This document shows, piece by piece, positions 10,785-19,184 of a stretch of 64,000 bases of DNA (the stretch's first letter is position 1; each line of letters opens with the position of its first letter). Source of the stretch: Rhodoplanes sp046000175. GTDB taxonomy: Bacteria > Pseudomonadota > Alphaproteobacteria > Rhizobiales > Xanthobacteraceae. The DNA lies in NCBI RefSeq assembly GCF_046000175.1, contig NZ_JBEOMB010000047.1, positions 1 through 64,000 of the forward strand. Reading direction: 5' to 3'. The translations under genes were made by a program, and so were the position numbers. A model generated the notes under the pieces. The model was not told the DNA's origin, did no database searches, and was given only the letters and a program-made list of their open reading frames with translations.

Positions 10785-12323
10785 TCAGGCGGCGCGGCGC
10801 ACCTCGTCGAGGCGGGTCCGGTAGGCGAGCGCCTCGGCGACATGGACGCGGCCGACCCGCTCGGCTCCGGCGAGGTCGGCGAGCGTGCGGGCGACCCGCA
10901 GCACCCGGTGATAGCCGCGGGCCGAGAGCCGCATCGCGTCGGCGGCCTCGCGGATCAGGGCGAGCCCGGCCTTGTCGGGGGTCGCGACCTCCTCCAGGAG
11001 GCCGCCCTGCGCCTGCGCATTGGTGCGCACATGCGGGAAGCCGAGCGCCTCGTAGCGGCGCGCCTGCAGGTCGCGCGCCTGCGCCACCCGGGCCGCGACC
11101 GCGGCGCTGCCCTCGGCGGCCGGCGGCAGCACGAGGTCGGCGGCGCTCACCGCGGCGATGTCGACATGCAGGTCGATGCGGTCGAGCAGCGGCCCGGAGA
11201 GGCGGCCCTGATACTCGGCCGTGCAGCGGGCGATCGGGCCGCGCCGGCAGGCGAAGCCGGGCTCGCTGGCGCGGCCGCACTTGCACGGGTTCATGGCGGC
11301 GACCAGCATGAAGCGGGCCGGGTAGGTGACCCGGTGGTTGACCCGGGCGATCGCCACCTCGCCGGTCTCCAGCGGCTGGCGCAGCGACTCGAGCACCCGC
11401 GGCTCGAATTCCGGCAGCTCGTCGAGGAACAGGACGCCGTTGTGGGCGAGCGAGATCTCGCCGGGCCGCGCCTTCAGGCCGCCGCCGACCAGGGCCGGCA
11501 TCGAGGCGGAGTGGTGCGGGCTGCGGAACGGCCGCCGGTCGCTCAACGCCCCGTCGCGGATCTCGCCCGCGACGGACGCGATCATCGACACCTCCAGGAG
11601 CTCGACCGGCGACAGCGGCGGCAGGATCGACGGCAGCCGCGCCGCCAGCATCGACTTGCCGGCGCCCGGCGGGCCGATCATCAGCATGTTGTGGCCGCCG
11701 GCCGCAGCGATCTCCAGGGCCCGCTTGGCGCTCTCCTGGCCCTTGATGTCGGCGAGGTCGGGCAGCGCGCCCGACGCCGCGCGGATCCGCGGCTGCGGCC
11801 GCGACAGCACCTGCGTGCCCTTGAAGTGATTGGCCAATTGGATCAGCGAGCCGGCCGCGACGATCGCCATGTCGGGGCTCGCCCAGGCGGCCTCCGGGCC
11901 GCAGGCGGCCGGGCAGATCAGCGCGTCGCCGCGCGCGTTGGCGGCGATCGCGGTCGGCAGCACGCCGGCGACCGGGGCGATCGAGCCGTCGAGCCCGAGC
12001 TCGCCCAAGACCGTGCAGCCGTCGAGCGCGTCCGGGGGGATCGCCCCGATGGCGCCCATCAGGCCGAGCGCGATGGGAAGATCGTAATGGCTGCCCTCCT
12101 TGGGCAGGTCGGCCGGGGCGAGGTTGACGGTGATGCGCCGCGCCGGCAGCGCCAGCCCGGACGCGACCAGCGCCGCCCGCACCCTTTCACGCGCCTCGGA
12201 GACGGCCTTGTCGGGCAGGCCCACGACGTTGAAGGCCGGCAAGCCGGGCGCGACCTGGACCTGGACGTCGACGGCGCGCGCCTCGATGCCCTCGAACGCC
12301 ACGGTCGTCACCCGCTGCACCAT
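10785..12323 (-). CDS. comM: YifB/ComM family Mg-chelatase-like AAA+ ATPase
   Basis: The 512-aa protein has the N-terminal ChlI-like (LonC-fold) domain typical of YifB, beginning VQRVTTVAFEGIEARAVDVQ. The Mg-chelatase AAA+ module follows, with Walker A MIGPPGAGKSML (about residue 215), FRSPHHSAS, Walker B GVLFLDELPEF and the Cys-containing CKCGRASEPGFACRR segment, then the C-terminal helical domain YHRVLRVARTLADL. In naturally competent bacteria ComM is a helicase that promotes branch migration during transformation; the role in non-competent species is not established. It appears to be a single-gene unit. Confidence 0.93.
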   Translation of the reverse strand: MVQRVTTVAFEGIEARAVDVQVQVAPGLPAFNVVGLPDKAVSEARERVRAALVASGLALPARRITVNLAPADLPKEGSHYDLPIALGLMGAIGAIPPDALDGCTVLGELGLDGSIAPVAGVLPTAIAANARGDALICPAACGPEAAWASPDMAIVAAGSLIQLANHFKGTQVLSRPQPRIRAASGALPDLADIKGQESAKRALEIAAAGGHNMLMIGPPGAGKSMLAARLPSILPPLSPVELLEVSMIASVAGEIRDGALSDRRPFRSPHHSASMPALVGGGLKARPGEISLAHNGVLFLDELPEFEPRVLESLRQPLETGEVAIARVNHRVTYPARFMLVAAMNPCKCGRASEPGFACRRGPIARCTAEYQGRLSGPLLDRIDLHVDIAAVSAADLVLPPAAEGSAAVAARVAQARDLQARRYEALGFPHVRTNAQAQGGLLEEVATPDKAGLALIREAADAMRLSARGYHRVLRVARTLADLAGAERVGRVHVAEALAYRTRLDEVRRAA

Positions 12324-12417
12324 GCCGCCGCCCCAGAACCCGGATTGCGCGCCAGGGTAGCAGGGGCAAGGTCGTGCGGCAAGAACAATAAGAGAACAGC
12401 GGCGACGAGCGGCGCCC

Positions 12418-12543
12418 TCAGTTCAGTCCCGACCGCGGATAGACGAAGGCGAGCAGCGTCAGCAGGGAGGAGCCGAGGACCGCGCCGGCGGGCAGCGGGT
12501 TGGAGGCGACGACATTGAAGAGGGTGAGGCCGAGGTCTTGCAT
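12418..12543 (-). CDS. putative 41-aa hydrophobic small protein
   Basis: A short frame from ATG 12543 to TGA 12418 encodes a protein starting MQDLGLTLFNVVASNPLPAG and ending YPRSGLN. Residues of about 17-35 (AGAVLGSSLLTLLAFVY) could form one membrane segment. No family is recognised and the Shine-Dalgarno is weak. Its support is the hydrophobic, non-shadow amino-acid composition and its position in an otherwise empty gap between comM and glgA. It could be spurious. Confidence 0.35.
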   Translation of the reverse strand: MQDLGLTLFNVVASNPLPAGAVLGSSLLTLLAFVYPRSGLN

Positions 12544-12752
12544 CGGACGGGATCCCGTGGCGCGCCTGTCGGCATCGGCCCCCATGGCCGACCTCTTCGA
12601 GCGCGTGCGGGGATCGGATCGCGAAAACCAGTCGACGTCGTGTGCTCAGTCCAGGCTGTCCGCTTATACGCCAGAACCATTGCCCGAGTGTGAAGCGTCT
12701 GCGCATGGCCGCTCCGGCACGGCGCCCATGCGCTCCCGGCGGGGCAAGGCGC

Positions 12753-12811
12753 CTACCGTCGCCGCTCGGCCATCAGGCCCCGGTAGAGGGTGGCGGAACG
12801 GCGGGCAGCCG
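12753..12811 (-). repeat. duplicated 3' tail of glgA
   Basis: On the minus strand this stretch reads ARRSATLYRGLMAERRR-stop. That closely matches the glgA C-terminus ARRYATLYRTLMAERRK-stop at 12864-12917. The two copies are exactly 111 bp apart, in the same reading frame, with about 47 of 54 bases identical. The rest of the 12544-12863 gap shows no convincing gene. Confidence 0.8.
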
Positions 12812-12863
12812 CCGTCGACCTCGCGACCCGAGGCGGCTGTAGGTCCAGCGGATGTCGTGCGGC

Positions 12864-14324
12864 CTACTTTCGCCGCTCGGCCATCAGGGTGCGGTAGAGG
12901 GTGGCGTAGCGGCGGGCGGAGCGACGCCAGGAGACGTCGGCCCGCATGGCGTTGCGCTGGACGCGGCGCCAGACCTTGCCGTTGCGCCAGAGCGCGGTGG
13001 CGCGCAGGACCGCCGCCTCCAGCATGCCGATGGTCGGACGGAACTGGATGCCGGTGCCGACGCCTTCGGCGATCGCCATGTCGTTGCAGTCGATCACCGT
13101 GTCGGCGAGCCCGCCGACATGGCTGACCACCGGCACGGTGCCGTAGCGCAGCGCGCACATCTGCGACAGGCCGCACGGCTCGTAGCGCGACGGCATCAGG
13201 AGGGCGTCCGCGCCGGCCTGGATCAGATGGGCGAGCTCCTCGTCGTAGCCGATCACGCAGGCGACGCGGCCGGGATGGATGCGGGCGGCGTCGAGGAACG
13301 CCTGCTGCAGGTTGCGCTCGCCGGAGCCGAGCACGACGAGCTGCGAGCCGGTGGCGAGCAGGGTCGGCAGCACCTCGACCAGCATGTCGAGGCCCTTCTG
13401 CCAGGTCAGCCGGCTGACCACGCCGAACAAGAGCGCGTCGTCGGTGGCGAGCCCCATGCGCTTCTTCAGCACCGCCTTGTTGGCGATGCGCGGGGCGATG
13501 CGGCGGGCGTCGAAATTGGCGGCGATCAGCGGATCGCGGGCCGGGTTCCACACCGTGTCGTCGATGCCGTTGAGGATGCCGGAGAGCCGCTCGGTGCGGC
13601 CGCGCAGGAGCCCGTCGAGACCCATGCCGAACTCGCGGGTGCGGATCTCGGCCGCGTAGGTCGGCGACACCGTGGTGATCCAGTCGGAGAGCGCCAGCCC
13701 GGCTTTCAGGAATCCGATCTCGCCGTGGAACTCGACCCCGTTGATCGAGAACGCCGCCGGCGGCAGCGCCAGGGCGGACAGGAGCGAGGCCGGGAACAGG
13801 CCCTGGAAGGCGAGGTTGTGCACCGTCATCACGGTGCGGGGCCGGCGCTCGAACCGGTAGCGCAGATAGGCGGCCGAGAGCCCGGCCTGCCAGTCGTGGG
13901 CGTGCAGCACGTCGGGCCGGAAGGCCGGCACCTCGCCGGCGCCGAGCCGCGCCGCCATCAGGCCGAGCGCCCCGAACCGGATCGCGTTGTCGGGCCAGTC
14001 GCGGCCGTCCGCCGAGACGTAGGGGTTGCCGGGCCGGTCGTAGAGATGCGGCGCGTCGATGACGATCAGCTCGAGGTGCTTGGCGCGGCCGTGGAGGAGG
14101 CGGGCCGGGCCGCCGAACAGGTCGTCGACGGCGAGGATCGGGCTCGCGTCGCGCAGCGCCGCCATCACGTCCGGATAGCCGGGGATCAGCGTGACGGTGC
14201 GGACGCTCTCGGGGGCGAGCGCCGCCGGCAGCGCGCCGGCGACGTCCGCGAGACCCCCGGTCTTCACGAAAGGGAAAATCTCGGAGACGACGGACAGGAC
14301 GTGGATCGGCGTCGCTGCGATCAC
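12864..14324 (-). CDS. glgA: GlgA, glycogen synthase (ADP-glucose, GT5)
   Basis: GlgA extends alpha-1,4-glucan chains from ADP-glucose. The 486-aa product has family-typical length, with the ADP-glucose-binding KTGGLADVAGALP near the N-terminus, HAHDWQAGL, and C-terminal lobe motifs SRLTWQKGLD, MPSRYEPCGLSQM and GTVPVVSHVGGLADTV. The GTG start at 14324 was chosen because it overlaps the glgC stop by 4 nt (GTGA) and places VLSVVSEIFPFVKTGGL at the expected position. It is the third gene of the apparent glgP-glgC-glgA transcript. The last 18 codons are duplicated just downstream. Confidence 0.95.
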   Translation of the reverse strand: MIAATPIHVLSVVSEIFPFVKTGGLADVAGALPAALAPESVRTVTLIPGYPDVMAALRDASPILAVDDLFGGPARLLHGRAKHLELIVIDAPHLYDRPGNPYVSADGRDWPDNAIRFGALGLMAARLGAGEVPAFRPDVLHAHDWQAGLSAAYLRYRFERRPRTVMTVHNLAFQGLFPASLLSALALPPAAFSINGVEFHGEIGFLKAGLALSDWITTVSPTYAAEIRTREFGMGLDGLLRGRTERLSGILNGIDDTVWNPARDPLIAANFDARRIAPRIANKAVLKKRMGLATDDALLFGVVSRLTWQKGLDMLVEVLPTLLATGSQLVVLGSGERNLQQAFLDAARIHPGRVACVIGYDEELAHLIQAGADALLMPSRYEPCGLSQMCALRYGTVPVVSHVGGLADTVIDCNDMAIAEGVGTGIQFRPTIGMLEAAVLRATALWRNGKVWRRVQRNAMRADVSWRRSARRYATLYRTLMAERRK

Positions 14325-15583
14325 AACCGATCGATCATCTGCTGGGTGATCAGACAGATCCCGTCCTCGGTGCGGCGGAACCTGTCGGCGTCGACGTCCG
14401 GATCCTCGCCGACCACGAGCTTCGGCGGGATCACGGTGCCCTTGTCGATCACCACGTTGCGCAGCCGCGCGCCGCGTCCGATGTCGACCTGCGGCAGGAT
14501 CACCGAGTTCTCGACGAAGGCGTAGGAGTGCACGCGCGCCCCGGTGCCGACCAACGAGCGGCGGATCGAGGCGCCGGAGACGATGCAGCCGCCGGCGACC
14601 AGCGAGGCGATCGCGGTGCCGCGGCGGCCCTGCTCGTCGTGGACGAACTTGGCGGGCGGGGTGATCTCGGCATAGGTCCAGATCGGCCAGTTGTGGTCGA
14701 ACAGGTCGAGCTGCGGCACCACGGCGGTGAGGTCGATATTGGCCTCCCAGTAGGCCCCGATGGTGCCGACGTCGCGCCAGTAGACGGCGGCCTCCTCGCG
14801 CGAGCGCACGCAGGAGCGCGAGAACGGATGCGCCACCGCCTTCCCGTACTTGACCAGATACGGGACAATGTCCTTGCCGAAGTCGTGCGTCGAGTGCGGG
14901 TCCTGGGCGTCGCGGCGCACCTGGTCGATCAGGAACTTGGTGTTGAAGACGTAGATGCCCATGCTGGCGAGCGCCAGATCCGGGTTGCCCGGCATGTGCG
15001 GCGGCTTCGGCGGTTTCTCGACGAAGTCGACGACGACGTCGTTCTCGTCGACATGCACGACGCCGAAATGGATCGCCTGTTTGAGCGGCACCTCGATGGT
15101 CGCGATGGTGATGTCGGCCTTCTGCTCCACGTGCTGCTGGAGCATCGGCTCGTAGTCCATCTTGTAGATGTGGTCGCCGGCGAGTAGGACGATGAACTCG
15201 GGATTGTAGCTCTCGATGATGTCGAGGTTCTGGTAGACGGCATCGGCCGTGCCGGCATACCAGCTCGCGCCGGCGATGCGCTGGCTCGCCGGCAGGATGT
15301 CGAAGCTCTCGTTCCGCTCGGGGCGGAAGAAGTTCCAGCCGCGCTGCATGTGGCGGATCAGGCTGTGCGCCTTGTACTGGGTCGCCACCGCGATGCGGCG
15401 GATGCCCGAGTTGAGGGCGTTGGACAGCGTGAAGTCGATGATCCGGGACTTGCCGCCGAAATAGACCGCCGGCTTGGCGCGGTTGTCGCACAGCTCGTGC
15501 AGCCGGCTGCCGCGGCCGCCGGCCAGCACATAGGCCATGGCGGAACGGGCGAGCGGCCCCGGCGTGGAATGTACAATCGGCAC
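14321..15583 (-). CDS. glgC: GlgC, glucose-1-phosphate adenylyltransferase
   Basis: GlgC makes ADP-glucose from ATP and glucose-1-phosphate, the committed and allosterically controlled step of bacterial glycogen synthesis. The 420-aa protein has the nucleotide loop LAGGRGSRLHELC, KPAVYFGGKSRIIDF with the activator and substrate lysines, GTADAVYQN, LAGDHIYKMDYEPM and a left-handed beta-helix C-terminus. The length matches the family. It overlaps glgA by 4 nt and follows glgP by about 135 nt, supporting one transcript. Confidence 0.96.
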   Translation of the reverse strand: MPIVHSTPGPLARSAMAYVLAGGRGSRLHELCDNRAKPAVYFGGKSRIIDFTLSNALNSGIRRIAVATQYKAHSLIRHMQRGWNFFRPERNESFDILPASQRIAGASWYAGTADAVYQNLDIIESYNPEFIVLLAGDHIYKMDYEPMLQQHVEQKADITIATIEVPLKQAIHFGVVHVDENDVVVDFVEKPPKPPHMPGNPDLALASMGIYVFNTKFLIDQVRRDAQDPHSTHDFGKDIVPYLVKYGKAVAHPFSRSCVRSREEAAVYWRDVGTIGAYWEANIDLTAVVPQLDLFDHNWPIWTYAEITPPAKFVHDEQGRRGTAIASLVAGGCIVSGASIRRSLVGTGARVHSYAFVENSVILPQVDIGRGARLRNVVIDKGTVIPPKLVVGEDPDVDADRFRRTEDGICLITQQMIDRL

Positions 15584-15718
15584 GGAATTGCCTCGTTCAG
15601 GTTGCGAAACGCATCGTCGAAATCTCCCGGCCGGGTCGCCCGCGCAGGTCCGGCCTGCGCGGCGCCTCCGGTGTCGCGTCGCCGGCGCCGGCAGGGCCGG
15701 CGACGGCGCATCCGTCGA

Positions 15719-17419
15719 CTAGGAGCGCAGATAGGCCTCCGTCGCGTAGCGCCGCATCATGCGGGCCGAGTTGAACACCGCGCCGATCTTGGCGATGGTC
15801 TGCTGCATCATCCAGATCCACCGCGCCCGATCGTCGTGATAGAGCGGCAGCACGGTCGACTCGAGCTTGTCGTACATGGCGGCGGCGTGCGCCTCGGGCG
15901 ACGGGTCGCTGCCGTCGCTGCCGATCGCCCAGCCGGTCACGCCTTCCTCCCAGCCCTCGAGCCACCATCCGTCCAGCACGCTGAAGTTCAGGACGCCGTT
16001 GAACGCCGCCTTCATGCCGCTCGTCCCCGAAGCCTCGAGCGGGGGCACCGGATTGTTCAGCCATACGTCGCAGCCGGAGACGAGCTTCATGGCGATGGCG
16101 ATGCTGTAGTTTGGCAGAAACGCCATCGGGATGTCTTTGATCGATCTCATGTGCTGGTGGATCGCCCGGATGCGCGCCTTGCCCTCGAAGTCGCGCGGAT
16201 GGGCCTTGCCGGCCATCACCACCTGGAACCGGCGCCCGCCCGCGATCGCCTGGAGCCGTTCCACGTCGTGGAACAGGAGGTCGGGTCGCTTGTAGCCGGT
16301 CATCCGGCGGGCGAAGCCGATCAGCGGCACGTCGGGATCCATCTCGACCCCGGTGGTCGCCTTCACATAGGCGATCAGCTCGCGCTTGGCGCGCTGGTGG
16401 GCGTCCCACAGGGCATCGGGCGGCACCTGGTCCGCTTTCAGCAGATCCTCGAGCTCGTAGGCCCAGTGCGGCGCGATCGTCTTGAACAGGTCGGCGATCG
16501 CCGGATGCATCCACATCGGCACGTGCGCGCCGTTGGTGACGGTGCGGATCTTGTAGGCCGGGAACATCTTCTGCGCCGTCTCGGCGTGCCGCCGGGCGAC
16601 GCCGTTGGCGTAGCGCGACAGGTTGAGCGCGAGCTGCGACATGTTGAGATGGTCCGGACCGGCGAGCAGCTTGAGCTGGTCGAACTCGATCAGGTCGCCG
16701 ACGATCGACCGCACGTCCTCGTAGGAGAAACGGTCGTGCCCCGCCTCGACCGGCGTGTGGGTGGTGAACACGCACTTCTCGCGCACCGCGTGGACGTCGT
16801 AGCTGAACGGCTCCGGGATCCCGGGGATGCGGTTGATGCGGTGCTGGTCGAGCAAAGCGAGCGACAGGAACGCCGCGTGGCCCTCGTTGAGATGATAGGT
16901 GTCGATGGTGAAGCCGAGCGCGCGCAACACCCGCACGCCGCCGATGCCGAGCACCACCTCCTGCTTGATGCGGTCCTTCTCGTCGCCGAAATACAGCCGG
17001 TTGGTGATGATGCGGTCGCGCGGCTCGTTCTCCGGCACGTTGGTGTCGAGGAGCAGCACCGGGATCTGGAAGCCGCGCGGCGACTTCAGGTCGTAGAGCC
17101 AGGGCCGGATCCACACCTGCCGGCCCTCGATCTCGACCGCCACCATGGCGCCGATCGGGGTCGCCCAGTCCTCCGGGTTCCACGGATCGGGGCCGTCGAT
17201 CTGGTGGCCCTCGGCGTCGATCTCCTGCTTGATCGAGCCCTCGCGCGAGGCCAGTGTCACGAACACCATCGGCAGGTCGAGGTCGGCGGCGGAGCGCGCC
17301 GCGTCGCCGGCGAGCAGCCCGAGGCCGCCCGAGTAGGTGTGCATCTCCTGCCGGATCCCGACCTCCATCGAGAAGTAGGCGATGCGGTTGACGGACAGAT
17401 AGCGCGCGACCTCGATCAT
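15719..17419 (-). CDS. glgP: alpha-glucan phosphorylase, short form (GT35)
   Basis: The enzyme releases glucose-1-phosphate from alpha-1,4-glucans. The 566-aa sequence starts within the conserved core (IAYFSMEVGI, YSGGLGLLAGD) and carries HLNEGHAAFL, NGAHVPMW, FARRMTGYKRPDL and the pyridoxal-phosphate segment EASGTSGMKAAFNG with the PLP lysine. It lacks the N-terminal DUF3417 region of the longer bacterial forms. This matches a short subclass rather than a truncation, since both ends look complete. It lies first in the glgP-glgC-glgA order, which pairs degradation with synthesis. No glgB or glgX is seen here. Confidence 0.9.
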   Translation of the reverse strand: MIEVARYLSVNRIAYFSMEVGIRQEMHTYSGGLGLLAGDAARSAADLDLPMVFVTLASREGSIKQEIDAEGHQIDGPDPWNPEDWATPIGAMVAVEIEGRQVWIRPWLYDLKSPRGFQIPVLLLDTNVPENEPRDRIITNRLYFGDEKDRIKQEVVLGIGGVRVLRALGFTIDTYHLNEGHAAFLSLALLDQHRINRIPGIPEPFSYDVHAVREKCVFTTHTPVEAGHDRFSYEDVRSIVGDLIEFDQLKLLAGPDHLNMSQLALNLSRYANGVARRHAETAQKMFPAYKIRTVTNGAHVPMWMHPAIADLFKTIAPHWAYELEDLLKADQVPPDALWDAHQRAKRELIAYVKATTGVEMDPDVPLIGFARRMTGYKRPDLLFHDVERLQAIAGGRRFQVVMAGKAHPRDFEGKARIRAIHQHMRSIKDIPMAFLPNYSIAIAMKLVSGCDVWLNNPVPPLEASGTSGMKAAFNGVLNFSVLDGWWLEGWEEGVTGWAIGSDGSDPSPEAHAAAMYDKLESTVLPLYHDDRARWIWMMQQTIAKIGAVFNSARMMRRYATEAYLRS

Positions 17420-17832
17420 TGCAGCTCCGCGAGGAATGGGCTTGGGAAACGGTCGATCCGGCCGTCGGCGACCGTCACGCGGGGCGCGACGGCAGCAGGC
17501 GCGGTCGGACGAGGGCGTGAGCGGGGCTCCGGCAGGGGCCGGGCGAGGGGCCGGGCGCGGGCGGCCGCGACTCTCTGGACGATCGAAGCATCGCGGATCG
17601 AAGCATCGGGTCGGCCCCCTCTCGCGCAGTCGCCATGGATGCGCTGCACCCGAGAGTCGGCGGCGCGTGCACCCGGACTCCTTTGTCGCACACTATCGGT
17701 CCGCGGCGCAAAGGTCTCTTCGCGGCTGCGCGGCCGTGTCGCCGCAGCGCGGTCGGCGCCCCGCCCGACGATCGTGCCGATCCGATCCCCGCCTGCGGGT
17801 GCGGCGCAGCGACGCGATGCCGCGGGCGCAAC
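17420..17832. other. intergenic region upstream of glgP
   Basis: About 410 bases between the rlpA terminator and the glgP start. No open frame here looks like a protein. The region should carry the promoter of the glycogen genes, but I see no clear -35/-10 pair. Confidence 0.5.
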
Positions 17833-17862
17833 AAAAAAGGGGCGCCGCGGCGCGGCGCCCCT
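17833..17862 (-). terminator. Rho-independent terminator of rlpA
   Basis: On the minus strand a 25-nt palindrome (arm AGGGGCGCCGCG) is followed directly by six T residues. It lies 26 nt beyond the rlpA stop codon. Confidence 0.9.
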
Positions 17863-17887
17863 CGATGCGGATCGGCCCGGCGACGTA

Positions 17888-18268
17888 TCAGTTGCGGCCG
17901 AGCACCGCGATCGACACCGGCGCGAGGCCGTAACCCAGGCCGATCGATCGCGCCGCGGCGGGCGTCAGGTCGATCACTCGGCCGCGCACGAACGGGCCGC
18001 GGTCGTTGATGCGGACGACCACCGACTTGCCGGTCCGGCGGTGGGTGACCAGCACCCGCGTCCCGAAGGGGAGATGCTTGTGGGCGGCCGTCATGCCTCC
18101 GGCATGCGCGCGCTCGCCATTGGCGGTCCTGCCGCCCGAATAGACCGAAGCAATGCCCGATTGGGTGAAGGCCTCGGCGCGAGTCGAAAAATTCACGACA
18201 GCGAATAGTGCGATCAATACTGCGAGACACCGTACAAAGTTCATCGCCATGCGCTGTATAGTCCCCAT
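17888..18268 (-). CDS. rlpA: RlpA-like septal ring lytic transglycosylase family protein
   Basis: The 126-aa secreted protein has a signal peptide (about residues 10-32: NFVRCLAVLIALFAVVNF, cleavage after AEA) and a double-psi beta-barrel RlpA domain: GIASVYSGGRTANGE, AAHKHLPFGTRVLVTH, VRINDRGPFVRGRVIDLT, AARSIGL. The GE and DRGPF motifs are the ones used by RlpA enzymes to cleave denuded peptidoglycan. It lacks the SPOR domain of E. coli RlpA and has no clear lipobox, so it is the short periplasmic form. Internal ATG codons at 18250 and 18244 are alternative starts. A strong terminator follows. Confidence 0.85.
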   Translation of the reverse strand: MGTIQRMAMNFVRCLAVLIALFAVVNFSTRAEAFTQSGIASVYSGGRTANGERAHAGGMTAAHKHLPFGTRVLVTHRRTGKSVVVRINDRGPFVRGRVIDLTPAAARSIGLGYGLAPVSIAVLGRN

Positions 18269-18481
18269 GTTGTTGCGTGAAGACTCGCCTTTAATCGGGA
18301 AAATGTGCGCACAAGATGGCAGCGATCCCGCGCTGCATCACGAAGTATTTCTTAAAATTACAGCGGAAGATTCGGACGATCCTGTCGAGCTCGGCGCTCT
18401 GCGTGCCGCACGGCCCCTCGCCGTCGGACCGGTCCGGGGGGATCATCCGACCGGGTGGGTCGGCCCGTCCGGGCTGCCTGA
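18269..18481. other. intergenic region between rlpA and the cytochrome c terminator
   Basis: Comparatively AT-rich bases upstream of rlpA (for example around 18285-18360), followed by a GC-rich stretch. No gene is seen. The rlpA promoter should be here, but no convincing consensus was found. Confidence 0.4.
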
Positions 18482-18518
18482 CAAAAATAAAGCGCGCCGG
18501 GGCGGAGCCACGGCGCGC
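18482..18518 (-). terminator. Rho-independent terminator of the cytochrome c gene
   Basis: On the minus strand a stem with arm GCGCGCCG (18511-18518 with 18492-18499) is followed by the T-rich tract TTATTTTTG. It lies about 50 nt past the cytochrome c stop. Confidence 0.82.
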
Positions 18519-18569
18519 GATGACACGATTCAATCGGGACGATTGACCGAAGCAGGCGTGGTCGATCGA

Positions 18570-18956
18570 CTACTTCTTCTTTCCGTCCGGGCCGTACTGG
18601 ATCAGGAACGCCCAGAGATCGTCCTGCTCCTTGTCGTTCTTGATGCCGGCGAAGACCATCTTGGTGCCCGGGATCTTGGCGCGCGGATCGGCGATGTAGG
18701 ACTTGAACGTCGCCTTGTCCCAGGTGAGACCCGAGTTCTTGTTGGCCTCGGAGTAGTTGAAGCCCGGGATCTGCCCGCTCTTGCGGCCCTCGAGGCCGTT
18801 GAGCACCGGGCCGACCTTGTTGGTCGCGCCTTCGCCGATGTTGTGGCAGGGCGTGCACTTGCGGAACGACACGGCGCCGGCCGCGACGTCCTGGGCGGCG
18901 GCGATCCCGGTGGTGGCCGCCAAGGCGAATGCGATAACGAACGCTTTGGTGATCAT
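18570..18956 (-). CDS. class I cytochrome c (cytochrome c2-like)
   Basis: A 128-aa periplasmic electron carrier. A signal peptide (residues 1-21, ending AAAQD) precedes a single haem site FRKCTPCHNIGEG (Cys34, Cys37, His38). The distal Met is probably in IPGTKMVFAGIKN. The size and KVGPVLNGLEGRKSG are typical of cytochrome c2/c550, which links the bc1 complex to oxidases, reductases or photosynthetic reaction centres. The start is ATG, with a GAAGAAGG-rich Shine-Dalgarno. It is transcribed divergently from nnrS, and the FNR-type box at 19059 lies about 109 bp upstream, so it may be induced when oxygen is low. Confidence 0.93.
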   Translation of the reverse strand: MITKAFVIAFALAATTGIAAAQDVAAGAVSFRKCTPCHNIGEGATNKVGPVLNGLEGRKSGQIPGFNYSEANKNSGLTWDKATFKSYIADPRAKIPGTKMVFAGIKNDKEQDDLWAFLIQYGPDGKKK

Positions 18957-19058
18957 CGTGCCTTCTTCCCTCTTGGTTCCAAACGGACGATCCGACGAGC
19001 CGGCCGGCTGCGGGATCCGGCCACAAGACGAGGGGCCGACCAGCAAAAGACCAGAAGC

Positions 19059-19072
19059 TTGACGAAAATCAA
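19059..19072. promoter_or_regulatory. FNR/FixK/NnrR-type binding site
   Basis: TTGACGAAAATCAA is a near-symmetric match to the TTGAT-N4-ATCAA consensus of the FNR/CRP family. It lies between the divergent cytochrome c (start 18956) and nnrS (start 19185) genes, about 110-120 bp from each start. The protein bound could be FNR, FixK, or an NO-responsive NnrR/Dnr; the sequence alone cannot tell. Confidence 0.78.
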
Positions 19073-19184
19073 GCGGCTCTAAAGACGCTGGTTCCGCCGC
19101 GGTCGCGGACGGCGCATGGGTGAACGAGGAACCGGGCGGGGTTCGCCCGGTTCCGATCGTGATCCCCTCCTGCCTGGAGGTCGC

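Noticed and set aside
12459..12680. A 73-codon minus-strand frame overlapping the 41-aa hydrophobic candidate
   Set aside because: Its product is Pro/Ser/Arg-rich with no features, and the frame covers part of the comM-glgA gap only by chance.
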